Shown here: positions 27,918-36,055 of the stretch, piece by piece
Numbering within the stretch: the stretch's first letter is position 1
How the letters are laid out: each line of letters begins with the position of its first letter
Assembly (NCBI RefSeq): GCF_000739995.1
Contig: NZ_BBJX01000001.1
Coordinates: 1-64,000 of the forward strand
Direction of reading: 5' to 3'
Source of the DNA: Comamonas granuli NBRC 101663
GTDB taxonomy: Bacteria; Pseudomonadota; Gammaproteobacteria; Burkholderiales; Burkholderiaceae_C
DNA length: 64,000 nt
The notes under the pieces: generated by a model
The model's input: the letters and a program-made list of their open reading frames with translations, nothing else
Told to the model about the DNA's origin: nothing
Database searches by the model: none
Program-made: the position numbers and the translations under genes

Positions 27918-28679
27918 ATGCCCTTTGCGAGCCATACCATCGACGGCGCCGTCAGCATCGTGACCCTGCAGCGGCCCGAACGGCTCAACGCCATCAGCGG
28001 CAGCCTGCTGGTGGACCTGCACACCGCCCTGCAGGCCGCGCAGGCCGAGGCGGCCACGCGCGCCATCGTGCTCACCGGCGCGGGGCGGGCCTTTTGCGCG
28101 GGCGACGACCTCAAGGAGTTCGCCGAGCAGTCCGCCAGCCCGCAGGCCATCGCCGAACACTGCGAACGCATCCAGACCATCACCCGCGACATCATGTTCG
28201 GCCCCAAGCTGGTGGTGGGCGCGGTGCACGGCTATGCCGTGGGCGGCGGCCTGGAGTGGGTGCTCAACTGCGACCTCGTGGTGGCCGCCGACGACCTGGT
28301 GGGCTTCTTCCCCGAGATGGGCCTGGGCCATTTCGTGACCGGCGGCCTCACGCATCTGCTGCCCCAGGCGCTGGGGCACCAGCGGGCCATGGAGCTGATC
28401 GTGCTGGGCGAACGCCACAGCGCGCAGGACCTGCGCGCCCTGGGGCTGGTGAACCGGGTGGTGCCGCTGGCCCAGATGCTGCCAGAGGCCCTGGCCCTGG
28501 CCGCCGCCGTGGCCGCACGCTCACCCCACGCCAGCGCACTGCTCAAGCGCGCCTTCACGCGCGGCCAGGGGGAACGCGTGGAACAGGCGCTGGCGCTGGA
28601 GACCGCTGCCGCCCAGGCCTGCTTCGCGCATCCGGAAACCCACCAGCGCATCGCCCACTTCCTGCACGAGCGGCTCTGA
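27918..28679 (+). CDS. Enoyl-CoA hydratase/isomerase family protein
   Basis: 253 residues. The ATG at 27918 is preceded by AGGAG. The crotonase-fold oxyanion-hole segments are visible: ILTGAGRAFCAGDDLKEFAE and AVHGYAVGGGLEWVLNCDLV. The catalytic-loop region ADDLVGFFPEMGLGHF has Glu at one usual catalytic position, and FVTGGLTHLLPQALG follows. It probably acts on the CoA ester made by the preceding ligase, for example by hydration or isomerisation. Its stop codon lies in the 5-bp direct repeat flanking a MITE-like element. Confidence 0.9.
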   Translation: MPFASHTIDGAVSIVTLQRPERLNAISGSLLVDLHTALQAAQAEAATRAIVLTGAGRAFCAGDDLKEFAEQSASPQAIAEHCERIQTITRDIMFGPKLVVGAVHGYAVGGGLEWVLNCDLVVAADDLVGFFPEMGLGHFVTGGLTHLLPQALGHQRAMELIVLGERHSAQDLRALGLVNRVVPLAQMLPEALALAAAVAARSPHASALLKRAFTRGQGERVEQALALETAAAQACFAHPETHQRIAHFLHERL

Positions 28680-28680
28680 G

Positions 28681-28860
28681 AACGTGTCTACGATCTTTTC
28701 ATGGAGCCCGTTGCCCCGTAAAAGTGGCAGGTGCAAGGCAGCAAAAAGCCGCACTCGTCGTTGCGCTCCTTGCCCAGGCCGCCAGCATGGCCTGCGGCGC
28801 GCGCCTAGATTGCGGCTTTTTGCTGCCTTGCGGGCTCCATGAAAAGATCGTAGACACGTT
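28681..28860. mobile_element. MITE-like element, 180 bp, with 30-bp terminal inverted repeats
   Basis: The ends AACGTGTCTACGATC.../...GATCGTAGACACGTT are perfect inverted repeats for 30 bp (28681-28710 and 28831-28860). A second perfect 20-bp inverted pair lies inside (28734-28753 and 28811-28830). The element is flanked by the direct repeat CTGAG (28676-28680 and 28861-28865), consistent with a 5-bp target duplication. It has no plausible transposase gene, so it must be moved in trans. Confidence 0.8.
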
Positions 28861-28888
28861 CTGAGGCGGCGCCCGGCGCGCCGCGCCC

Positions 28889-29632
28889 TCAGGCGTCGGT
28901 CAGCTCGTCTGCGCGCGCCTGGGCGGCGGCGAAGTCCAGGTCGCCCGAGTAGATGGCCCGGCCGCAGATCACGCCCTCGACGCCCTCGCTCTCGACGGCG
29001 CAGAGGTTCTCGATGTCCTGCATGCTGCCCAGGCCGCCCGAGGCGATCACGGGGATGGTGAGCGCCTGCGCGAGCTTGACCGTGGCATCGATGTTGATGC
29101 CCGTGAGCATGCCGTCGCGGCCGATGTCGGTGTAGATGATGGATTCGACGCCCCAGTCCTGGAACTTGCGCGCCAGGTCGACGACCTCGTGGCCGGTGAG
29201 CTTGCTCCAGCCGTCGGTGGCGACCTTGCCGTCCTTGGCGTCCAGGCCCACGATGATGTGGCCGCCGAAGGCGGTGCAGGCGTCCTTGAGGAAGCCGGGA
29301 TTCTTCACGGCCGCCGTGCCGATGATGACGTAGCGCAGGCCGCCGTCGATGTATTTCTCGATGGTGTCGAGGTCGCGGATGCCGCCGCCGAGCTGCACCG
29401 GGATGTCCTCGCCCACCTCTTTCAGGATGGACTTGATGGCGGCGTAGTTCTTGGGCTTGCCGGCGAAGGCGCCGTTGAGGTCCACCAGGTGCAGGCGGCG
29501 CGCGCCCGCGTCGAGCCACTTGCGCGCCATCGCGGCCGGGTCTTCACCGAAGGTGGTCGATTGGTCCATATCGCCTTGCTTGAGGCGTACGCAATGGCCG
29601 TCCTTGAGGTCGATGGCGGGAATCAAAAGCAT
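28889..29632 (-). CDS. hisA: ProFAR isomerase
   Basis: 247 residues. It isomerises the aminoaldose ProFAR to the aminoketose PRFAR. It has a TIM barrel with the first catalytic Asp in [20 protein letters not shown] and the second in [14 protein letters not shown]. The phosphate loops LGGGIRD and IASGGLGS are present. It is preceded on the same strand by hisH with an 83-bp gap. Downstream lies the MITE-like element rather than hisF. Confidence 0.96.
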   Translation of the reverse strand: MLLIPAIDLKDGHCVRLKQGDMDQSTTFGEDPAAMARKWLDAGARRLHLVDLNGAFAGKPKNYAAIKSILKEVGEDIPVQLGGGIRDLDTIEKYIDGGLRYVIIGTAAVKNPGFLKDACTAFGGHIIVGLDAKDGKVATDGWSKLTGHEVVDLARKFQDWGVESIIYTDIGRDGMLTGINIDATVKLAQALTIPVIASGGLGSMQDIENLCAVESEGVEGVICGRAIYSGDLDFAAAQARADELTDA

Positions 29633-29715
29633 GGTGGTGCTGCAGGAGAAGGTGGGCTGTGGCTGCGGGCCGCCCGGACACGGGGTGGTGAAAGCTCGAT
29701 CAAGCGCTTGGGGCC

Positions 29716-30384
29716 TCAGGGGTTCCAGTGCAGAAAGTTGCGGTAGAGCTGCAGGCCCTGCTCCGCGCTTTTCTCCGGGTGGAACTGCGTGGCGAAAATA
29801 TTATCGCGTGCGACCGCCGATGCAAAGACGCCGCCGTAGTCGGTCTCGCCCGCGCAGTGGCGCGGGTCGCTGGGGCGTGCATGGTAGCTGTGCACGAAGT
29901 AGAAGTAGCTCTGGTCCGGCACGCCCGCCCACACCGGGTGCACGGCGCCTGCGTGCGGCACCTGGCGCACGGTGTTCCAGCCCATTTGCGGCACCTTGTA
30001 GCGGCTGCCGTCCTCCTGCGTGCGGCCGGCCAGCTCGAAGCGGACCACCTCGCCCGGGATCAGGTCCAGGCCGGGCGTGTCGCCCTCGGCGCTGTGCGTG
30101 AGCAGCATCTGCATGCCCACGCAGACGCCGAACAGCGGCTTGCTGGCGGCGGCCTCCAGCACGGATTCGAGCAGGCCGGATGCGCGCAGCTCGCCCATGC
30201 AGTCGGGCATGGCGCCCTGGCCCGGCAGCACGATGCGCTGGGCGGCGCGCACCTGCTCGGGCGCGCTGGTGACCACGACCTGCCAGGACGTGCCCTGCGC
30301 CGCCGCCTGCACCGCCTGCGAGACCGAGCGCAGATTGCCCATGCCGTAGTCCACGACCGCGACGGTATTTACTACTGAATTCAT
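29716..30384 (-). CDS. hisH: Imidazole glycerol phosphate synthase, glutaminase subunit
   Basis: 222 residues. It is a class I glutamine amidotransferase: the nucleophile Cys lies in [11 protein letters not shown], and the His-x-Glu pair in [14 protein letters not shown]. The N-terminus [14 protein letters not shown] is conserved. It feeds ammonia to HisF. The ATG (30382-30384) sits within REP-like copy 6, so the first few residues (MNSVVN) are encoded by repeat sequence rather than by ancestral coding sequence. Confidence 0.96.
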   Translation of the reverse strand: MNSVVNTVAVVDYGMGNLRSVSQAVQAAAQGTSWQVVVTSAPEQVRAAQRIVLPGQGAMPDCMGELRASGLLESVLEAAASKPLFGVCVGMQMLLTHSAEGDTPGLDLIPGEVVRFELAGRTQEDGSRYKVPQMGWNTVRQVPHAGAVHPVWAGVPDQSYFYFVHSYHARPSDPRHCAGETDYGGVFASAVARDNIFATQFHPEKSAEQGLQLYRNFLHWNP

Positions 30385-30428
30385 AGCTGCTCGCGCAGGT
30401 TGGATAAGCGCTGGAGGCCTATTTTGCC
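30367..30428 (-). repeat. REP-like palindromic repeat, copy 6, overlapping hisH start
   Basis: Plus strand: TTTACTACTGAATTCATAGC, then TGCTCGCGCAGGTTGGATAA, then GCGCTGGAGGCCTATTTTG. It fills the hisB-hisH gap and includes the hisH start codon and first codons. Confidence 0.75.
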
Positions 30429-30435
30429 CAGATTT

Positions 30436-31059
30436 TTACAAAGAACCCTTGGTCGAGGGGATGGCGCCCGCGCTGCGCGGATCGAGCTCCAGCGCCGCGC
30501 GCAGCGCGCGCGCGAAGGCCTTGAACACCGTCTCGCACTGGTGGTGCGCGTTCACGCCCTTGAGGTTGTCGATGTGCAGCGTCACGCCCGCATGGTTGAC
30601 GAAGCCCTGGAAGAACTCGTGCGTGAGCTGGGTGTCGAAGCCGCCGATGCTCGCCGCCGTGAACGGGATGTGCAGGTGCAGGCCCGGGCGGCCGGAGAAA
30701 TCGACCACCACGCGCGAGAGCGCCTCGTCCAGCGGCACGTAGGCATGGCCGTAGCGGCGCAGGCCCTTCTTGTCGCCCACGGCGCGTGCAAAGGCCTGGC
30801 CCAGCGTGATGCCTACGTCTTCCACGGTGTGGTGGCCGTCGATGTGCAGGTCGCCGTCGCAGCGCACTTCCAGGTCGATGAGGCCGTGGCGCGCGATCTG
30901 GTCGAGCATGTGGTCGAAAAAGCCGATACCGGTGTTCAGGCGCGCTTCGCCGCTGCCGTCGAGATTGACGCGCACGTGGATGCGCGTCTCGGCGGTGCTG
31001 CGGCTGACCTCGGCCGTGCGGGCCAGGGAGGCGGAGGGAACGAGGGCAGAAGATGTCAT
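30436..31059 (-). CDS. hisB: Imidazoleglycerol-phosphate dehydratase
   Basis: 207 residues, the monofunctional dehydratase without the histidinol-phosphatase domain seen in enterobacteria. The manganese-binding His motifs are present: [44 protein letters not shown] and [12 protein letters not shown]. It dehydrates IGP to imidazole acetol phosphate, the substrate of HisC. Its ATG overlaps the hisC stop (ATGA). Confidence 0.97.
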   Translation of the reverse strand: MTSSALVPSASLARTAEVSRSTAETRIHVRVNLDGSGEARLNTGIGFFDHMLDQIARHGLIDLEVRCDGDLHIDGHHTVEDVGITLGQAFARAVGDKKGLRRYGHAYVPLDEALSRVVVDFSGRPGLHLHIPFTAASIGGFDTQLTHEFFQGFVNHAGVTLHIDNLKGVNAHHQCETVFKAFARALRAALELDPRSAGAIPSTKGSL

Positions 31060-32156
31060 AGGGAAGCCTGGAGTGCCTGCAGCAGGATCGCATTGTCGGC
31101 GGCGGTGCCTACGGTCAGGCGCAGGCAGTTTGCCAGCAATGGATGCATTGTAGAAACGTTCTTGATCAAAACCTTGCGTTCGCGCAGAGCGGCGAAGGTG
31201 CGCGCCGCGTCCGACACGCGCACCAGCACCATGTTGGCCTCGCTGTCCCAGCATTTTTCAATGCCGGGCAGGGCGCGCAGGGCCGCCACCAGGGCGCTGC
31301 GCTGTTCGCGCAGCTCGCGCGCCTGCTCGGCAAACACGGGGGCATGCTCCAGGGCGAACAGGGCCGCCTCGCAGTTCAGCACGCTCACGTTGTAGGGCGG
31401 GCGCACCTTGTCGATCTCGCCCACCAGATCGGCCGCGCCGATCAGGTAGCCCAGGCGCACCCCGGCCAGGCCGAACTTGCTGAGCGTGCGCATGAGCAGC
31501 ACGTGCGCGTTGCGCTGCGGCTCGGCGCGCATGCGATCCAGCCAGGTGCGGCTGGCAAACGGCTGGTAGGCCTCGTCCACCACCACCAGCCCGCCCTGCG
31601 CGCCTGCGGCGTCGATGATGCGCTGCATCGCCCCCTCGTCCCACAGCGTGGCCGTGGGGTTGTTGGGGTAGGCCAGAAAGGTGATGGCGGGCCGGTGCTG
31701 CGCCAAGGCGGCCAGCATGGCGGCCTCGTCGAGCTCGAAATCGGGGGTCAGCGGCACGCCCACATAGCCCAGGCCCTGCAGTTGGGCGCTCATGGCGTAC
31801 ATCACAAAACCGGGCTCGGGCGCCAGCACCGTGGCGCCGGGCTGGGCGCAGGCCAGGGCCACCAGGCTGATGAGCTCGTCCGAGCCATTGCCCAGGATCA
31901 GCGCCTGCCCCGCGGGCAGGCCGGCGTGCTGCGCCAGCGCGGCGCGCAGGTCGGCATAGCGCGGGCCGGGGTAGCGGTTGAGCGCCAACGCGCCCAGGCG
32001 CTGGCCCAGCGCGGCCTGTAATGCGGGCGGCAGGGAAAACGGGTTCTCCATGGCGTCCAGCTTGAGGTAGCCGGTGGCGTCCTGCACCACATAGGCGTGC
32101 ATGGCGCGCACGTCAGGGCGGATGCGGTCGAGCGGGTGGGCGGGCACGGCAGTCAT
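31056..32156 (-). CDS. hisC: Histidinol-phosphate aminotransferase
   Basis: 366 residues. It is a fold-type I PLP enzyme, with [37 protein letters not shown] and the PLP-binding Lys in [20 protein letters not shown]. It converts imidazole acetol phosphate plus glutamate to histidinol phosphate. The ATG at 32154-32156 overlaps the stop codon of the upstream PIN-domain gene (ATGA), so hisC appears translationally coupled to vapC. In related genomes hisD normally precedes hisC. Confidence 0.96.
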   Translation of the reverse strand: MTAVPAHPLDRIRPDVRAMHAYVVQDATGYLKLDAMENPFSLPPALQAALGQRLGALALNRYPGPRYADLRAALAQHAGLPAGQALILGNGSDELISLVALACAQPGATVLAPEPGFVMYAMSAQLQGLGYVGVPLTPDFELDEAAMLAALAQHRPAITFLAYPNNPTATLWDEGAMQRIIDAAGAQGGLVVVDEAYQPFASRTWLDRMRAEPQRNAHVLLMRTLSKFGLAGVRLGYLIGAADLVGEIDKVRPPYNVSVLNCEAALFALEHAPVFAEQARELREQRSALVAALRALPGIEKCWDSEANMVLVRVSDAARTFAALRERKVLIKNVSTMHPLLANCLRLTVGTAADNAILLQALQASL

Positions 32157-32605
32157 TCGAGCGATTCCAGTTCAGCAGGCGAGGTGACAAACGGGTTGAG
32201 GGCGCGCACGGCGTCGTACTGGCGGCCATGCGGCAGCACGTCGCCCAGCACATAGCGGCAGCCCTGCTGGTGCGCCGAGGCCAGGATGAGCGCATCCCAG
32301 TAGCCCAGGCCGTAGCGGTCCTGCAGGTCCCAGGCGCCGTCCACGGTGTAGGCGTCCAGGTGCGGCGGCTGCCACACGCGCAGGCGGCGCACCTGGGCGC
32401 GCACCAGGTGCAGGGTCTGCGGCCCGGCAAAGCAGGCTACGGCGTTGTGGTACAGCTCGTTGAGCACCTGGGAGCTGATGCGCCCGCAGCGGCTCTGCCA
32501 GCACAGCGTGAGCCACTCGCGCGCGCGCGCCTGGCGGGCGCCATCGCGCTCGTCCACGCTGGCGAGCAGCACCGAGGTGTCGACGAAGAGCAGCGGCTGG
32601 GCCAT
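32153..32605 (-). CDS. PIN-domain toxin (VapC-like)
   Basis: 150 residues with the four acidic PIN residues: Asp9 (LLFVDTSVLL), Glu50 (QVLNELYHN), Asp104 (GYWDALILA) and Asp122 (LGDVLPHG). PIN-domain VapC toxins cleave tRNA or rRNA and are held inactive by the cognate antitoxin. The small gene 4 bp upstream encodes a ribbon-helix-helix protein, completing the pair. The stop codon overlaps the hisC start, which places a toxin gene at the head of the hisC-B-H-A run. All catalytic positions are intact. Confidence 0.9.
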   Translation of the reverse strand: MAQPLLFVDTSVLLASVDERDGARQARAREWLTLCWQSRCGRISSQVLNELYHNAVACFAGPQTLHLVRAQVRRLRVWQPPHLDAYTVDGAWDLQDRYGLGYWDALILASAHQQGCRYVLGDVLPHGRQYDAVRALNPFVTSPAELESLE

Positions 32606-32609
32606 GGCT

Positions 32610-32834
32610 TCAGCGCTCCTGCAGCTCGGGCCGTGCCAGGTAGGGCCGGGTGGATGCGCCCCAGGACTCGAACCCCAGCGCCTCGCGCATGGCCTGGGCG
32701 TAGGCGTCTTCCTGGCGCATCTTCTCGGCCAGCCACTCGCCCAGCAGGCGCGACACGCTGCTGCCGCGCTTGGCCGCCTCCACGCGCACCCACTCGGCGA
32801 CGGCGTCGTCCATGGTGATGGTGACGTTTTTCAT
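32610..32834 (-). CDS. Ribbon-helix-helix antitoxin (VapB-like)
   Basis: 74 residues from the ATG at 32832-32834. The N-terminus MKNVTITMDDAVAEWVRVEA and GSSVSRLLGEWLAEKM form a ribbon-helix-helix DNA-binding fold; the C-terminal ~30 residues would wrap the toxin. It lies 4 bp before the PIN gene. Two palindromes sharing CACGAA/TTCGTG half-sites stand directly upstream, the expected operator for autorepression. No strong ribosome site is visible. An upstream extension of the frame is open but crosses the operator. Confidence 0.85.
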   Translation of the reverse strand: MKNVTITMDDAVAEWVRVEAAKRGSSVSRLLGEWLAEKMRQEDAYAQAMREALGFESWGASTRPYLARPELQER

Positions 32835-32848
32835 GGGGCACAGGATAA

Positions 32849-32879
32849 CACGAAGTTCGTGGAACACGAGGTTCGTGTT
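32849..32879. promoter_or_regulatory. Double palindromic operator of the vapBC-like pair
   Basis: CACGAA-G-TTCGTG (32849-32861) and AACACGA-GGT-TCGTGTT (32863-32879) are adjacent palindromes 15 bp upstream of the antitoxin ATG, a usual layout for antitoxin/complex binding and conditional cooperativity. Confidence 0.75.
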
Positions 32880-32992
32880 ATTTCTTCTCGCCCCCATTCT
32901 GCGACCCTGGCGATAAGATGGCCGTTTTTGCGCCGCCCGATCTCCGGCCGGTTGCGCCTGCCCGAAGCGGCCTCCAACGAAATGGCCACGCC

Positions 32993-33265
32993 ATGACCTC
33001 CACGCCCCCACCCGCTCCACCCGCCCAGCCACGCAATCCCCTGCATGGCCTCACCCTGGAGGCCATCGTCACGGCGCTGGTGGCGCACTATGGCTGGGAG
33101 GAGCTGGGCAGGCGCATTCCGGTGCGTTGCTTCACCAGCGATCCCAGCGTGTCGTCCAGCCTGAAGTTCCTACGCAAGACGCCTTGGGCGCGCGAGAAGG
33201 TGGAGGGGTTGTACCTTTTCATGCAGCGGGACCAGCGGCGCGGCCAAGTACATCAAAACGCGTAG
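32993..33265 (+). CDS. VF530/DUF2132 family protein
   Basis: 90 residues. [40 protein letters not shown] and [20 protein letters not shown] match the conserved VF530 (DUF2132) core, a small helical domain suggested from structural work to bind DNA. The first ~17 residues are Pro-rich and the tail ([13 protein letters not shown]) is basic. It is divergent from the vapBC-like pair. The cellular function of the family is unknown. Confidence 0.82.
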   Translation: MTSTPPPAPPAQPRNPLHGLTLEAIVTALVAHYGWEELGRRIPVRCFTSDPSVSSSLKFLRKTPWAREKVEGLYLFMQRDQRRGQVHQNA

Positions 33266-33383
33266 CCCTGCCGCTGAATTCCAGAAGGCGTGAGCTTGAA
33301 GGAGCCGCACCACAGGGCGGCATCTCCATGCGTTCAAAAAGGCCCGGCCTGCCTGGCGGCGTGGGGTGGGGTGCAGCGGATCT

Positions 33384-33440
33384 GAACGCTCTGCTTTTGA
33401 TAGCTGTTTGCGCTTATCCAGAAAGCGTCAGAGTGCAATT
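33384..33440 (-). repeat. REP-like palindromic repeat, copy 7
   Basis: Plus strand: GCTCTGCTTTTGATAGCTGT, then TTGCGCTTATCCAGAAAGCG, then TCAGAGTGCAATTTTG. It keeps the palindromic core and both flanks. Confidence 0.7.
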
Positions 33441-33616
33441 TTGTTTGGGAATTTGCACCAGCAACCCGTGCATGTTCGCCCCCTGCTTTCCGCGAAGACC
33501 TGGCCCTGCTGCGCGAAACGGTGGCGCATAGCGGCCATTCTTGCCAAAGCACGTTTTTTCCCAGGAAAGCCGGCATGTCTGAAAAGGGCGCTGTGTGATG
33601 CATGCGGCGCCACACA

Positions 33617-33684
33617 TGTATAAAAAAACCCGTTTTCTATCCAAGTGCTGGCTGACACGTATAGAAAACCGGCTTTTCTATCCA
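33617..33684. promoter_or_regulatory. Repeated TTTTCTAT/ATAGAAAA motif upstream of fic remnant
   Basis: Two imperfect direct repeats with a 41-bp period contain TTTTCTATCCA (33633-33643 and 33674-33684). GTTTTCTAT (33632-33640) and ATAGAAAAC (33661-33669) are a perfect inverted pair. This looks like the operator-promoter of the fic gene. Confidence 0.55.
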
Positions 33685-33710
33685 CATCTCCACTCGCCAT
33701 AGGCCCCGCG

Positions 33711-34530
33711 ATGCCCCGGCTCCAATCGCTCGCTCTGTTGGACGCTGCCCGCTTCGACACGCCCGCCGTCCTCAAGAAGCTGGCCTGCAGCAGCCGCAGG
33801 CTGGCGGAGCTCTAGGGGATTGCGGCCTCCATTCCCAACCAGGGCATCCTGATCAATACCCTGGGCCTGCAGGAAGCCAAGGACAGCTCGGAGATCGAGA
33901 ACATCGTCACCACGCACGATGAGCTGTTCAAGGACGATGCTCTGCCCGAGGCCTTTGCCAACCCTGCCGCCAAGGAGGTGCGGCGCTACCGCCAGGCGCT
34001 GCGCGTGGGGTTTGAGCAAGTGCGGGCCAGCGGGCTGCTCACGGCCAACCACATCATTCAGATCCAGGGCGATCAAGATGGCGCTGGCGCACCACCAGTT
34101 TGAAAGCATCCACCCGTTTCATGACGGCAACGGCCGCACCGGGCGCATCGTGAATGTGCTGTATCTGGTGAAAGAGGGGCTGTTGGACATTCCGGTGCTG
34201 TACATGCGGGAAGCCGTGGAGCAAGCCGCCACCCACACTTTGGCCACCATCCATGCCATCAAAGCAGCGCTGTTTGACTACAAGCACCGCATCCGGGAAC
34301 AGCACAAGTTCTGCAGCCAGGATTTGATCAACAACCTGTTCACGCCCCCGTACACCAAGATCGACCTTGTGCAGCGCGACCTGGGTGTGTCACGGCTGAC
34401 AGCCACCAAGTACCTCGATGCGCTGGCGGCCACTGGCTTTGTGCAAAAGCAGAAGATCGGACGCGGCAACCACTGCGTCAACCAGGCGCTCAGCGCCATT
34501 TTGCTGGGTCAGATCGAGGCAAGGCCATGA
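33711..34530 (+). pseudogene. Fic-family protein gene, disrupted
   Basis: The frame from the ATG at 33711 gives Fic N-terminal sequence (GIAASIPNQGILINTLGLQE and EIENIVTTHDELFK). It is broken by a TAG at 33813-33815 where Fic proteins usually have Lys (ELKG), and ends at a TGA at 34101. From about 34078 the next frame continues with MALAHHQFESIHPF and HDGNGRTGR, the Fic catalytic loop, up to 34530. Sequence appears lost at the frame junction. Again, after IPVLY about 30 residues of the normal fold are missing before MREAVEQAA. The C-terminal winged-helix part is intact. The AMP-transfer function is almost certainly lost. Confidence 0.85.
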
Positions 34531-34580
34531 CCAAGGATCAACTCGAACGCGAAAAACGCGGGCCTGACGGCAAGATGTGA
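34527..34580 (+). other. 17-codon reading frame after fic remnant
   Basis: An ATG overlapping the fic stop (ATGA) begins a 17-codon frame, MTKDQLEREKRGPDGKM, ending in TGA. It could be the start of a truncated downstream gene, since fic genes often sit inside type I restriction loci, but nothing after 34580 supports a specific identity. The stretch 34581-34729 holds no recognisable gene. Confidence 0.3.
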
Positions 34581-34729
34581 GCGGCACCCACCGCTACGGG
34601 CCTGACATTGCCTTGAACGGTGCATCGCCGGAGTGTGACGCCGGAGCACGGCCAGCGAAGCCGACAAGTTCATCGCTTGGTCTGGACGTGGAATAAGGCA
34701 CCAAGGGCCCACGCCAGGACCTGCCCTGG

Positions 34730-36049
34730 TCAGGGCTTGAGCCGCATCTCCGCCGCCCGCGCATGCCCCTGCAGGCCCTCGCCGTGCGCCAGTACGCTGG
34801 CGATGCGGCCCAGCACCTGGGCGCCCTGCTCGCTCACCTCGATGAGGCTGCTGCGCTTCTGGAAGTCGTACACGCCCAGCGGACTGGAAAAGCGCGCCGT
34901 GCCGCTGGTGGGCAGCACGTGGTTGGGGCCGGCGCAGTAGTCGCCCAGGGATTCGCTGGTATAGGCCCCGAGGAAGATGGCGCCCGCGTGCTTGAGCAGC
35001 GGCTCCCAGCGGTGCGGCTCGCGGCTGCTGACCTCCAGGTGCTCGGGGGCGATGCGGTTGGAAATCTGGCAGGCCTCCTCCATGCTGCGCGTGTGGATCA
35101 GCGCGCCGCGGCCGGTCAGGCTCTTGGCGATGATCTCGGCGCGCGGCATCTCGGGCAGCAGGCGGTCGATGGCGGCCTGCACGGCGTCGATGTAGGCGGC
35201 GTCGGGGCACAGCAGGATGCTCTGGGCCAGTTCGTCGTGCTCGGCCTGGCTGAACAAGTCCATGGCCACCCAGTCGGCGGGCGTGCTGCCGTCGGCCAGC
35301 ACCAGGATTTCGCTGGGCCCGGCGATCATGTCGATGCCCACGGTGCCGAACACGTGCTTCTTGGCGCTGGCCACGTAGGCGTTGCCGGGGCCGGTGATCT
35401 TGTCCACCTTGGGCACCGTCTGCGTGCCGTAGGCCAGCGCGCCCACGGCCTGCGCGCCGCCGATGGTGAAGGCGCGCGTGACGCCCGCCACATAGGCCGC
35501 CGCCAGCACCAGCGGGTTCTTCTCGCCACGCGGCGTGGGCACGACCATGATGATCTCGCCCACCCCGGCCACGTGCGCGGGGATGGCGTTCATCAGCACG
35601 CTGCTCGGGTAGGCGGCCTTGCCGCCGGGCACGTAGATGCCCACGCGGTCCAGCGGCGTGACCTTCTGGCCGAGCAGCGAGCCATCCTCGTCGCGGTAGC
35701 TCCAGCTCTCGCCGCAGGCCTTCTTCTGGGCCTCGTGGTAGCTGCGCACGCGCGCTGCGGCGGCGCTCAGGGCTTGGCGCTGGGCCTCGGGAATGGCGTC
35801 GTAGGCGGCCTGCAGTTCGGCCTGCGTCAGCTCCAGCGCGGCCATGCCGTCGGCGCTCAGCCCATCGAAGCGCGCGGTGTATTCCAGCACGGCGGCGTCG
35901 CCGCGCTGCTGCACGTCGGCCAGGATGGCGGCGACGCGCTGCTCGATGGCGGCGTCCTGCTCCGCCGACCAGTGCAGACGCACCGCAAATTCAGCCTCGA
36001 AACTGGCTGCAGCGGTTGACAGACGGGCGGGAGCAGCTACGAATTTCAT
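34730..36049 (-). CDS. hisD: Histidinol dehydrogenase
   Basis: 439 residues from the ATG at 36047-36049. It is a zinc- and NAD-dependent enzyme that oxidises histidinol to histidine in two steps. Motifs include [20 protein letters not shown], the [16 protein letters not shown] and [16 protein letters not shown] stretches, [14 protein letters not shown] and APEHLEVSS. The reading frame stays open upstream through hisG, but conserved sequence begins after this ATG. The first ~15 codons ([16 protein letters not shown]) lie in REP-like copy 8. The gene is last in its block; hisC does not follow directly. Confidence 0.96.
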   Translation of the reverse strand: MKFVAAPARLSTAAASFEAEFAVRLHWSAEQDAAIEQRVAAILADVQQRGDAAVLEYTARFDGLSADGMAALELTQAELQAAYDAIPEAQRQALSAAAARVRSYHEAQKKACGESWSYRDEDGSLLGQKVTPLDRVGIYVPGGKAAYPSSVLMNAIPAHVAGVGEIIMVVPTPRGEKNPLVLAAAYVAGVTRAFTIGGAQAVGALAYGTQTVPKVDKITGPGNAYVASAKKHVFGTVGIDMIAGPSEILVLADGSTPADWVAMDLFSQAEHDELAQSILLCPDAAYIDAVQAAIDRLLPEMPRAEIIAKSLTGRGALIHTRSMEEACQISNRIAPEHLEVSSREPHRWEPLLKHAGAIFLGAYTSESLGDYCAGPNHVLPTSGTARFSSPLGVYDFQKRSSLIEVSEQGAQVLGRIASVLAHGEGLQGHARAAEMRLKP

Positions 36050-36055
36050 AGTATT
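36005..36055 (+). repeat. REP-like palindromic repeat, copy 8, overlapping hisD start
   Basis: GGCTGCAGCGGTTGACAGAC, then GGGCGGGAGCAGCTACGAAT, then TTCATAG aligns with copy 11 (GGCTGCAGCGCTTGTCCAGC...AGCAGCTAT). It spans the hisD start codon and the first ~15 codons. Confidence 0.65.

Larger units (their letters stand above)
33266..33710. other. Non-coding interval with a REP-like copy and fic operator repeats
   Basis: No convincing gene is found in these 445 bases; the short open frames here lack ribosome sites and known motifs. The interval holds REP-like copy 7 (33384-33440), an AT-richer stretch and the repeated motif before the fic remnant (33617-33684). It looks like a scar region of several insertion or deletion events. 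Confidence 0.5.

Noticed and set aside
29695-29716. Possible REP-like fragment (GATCAAGCGCTTGGGGCC) between hisA and hisH
   Set aside because: It has a core-like match but neither flank; too short to separate from chance.
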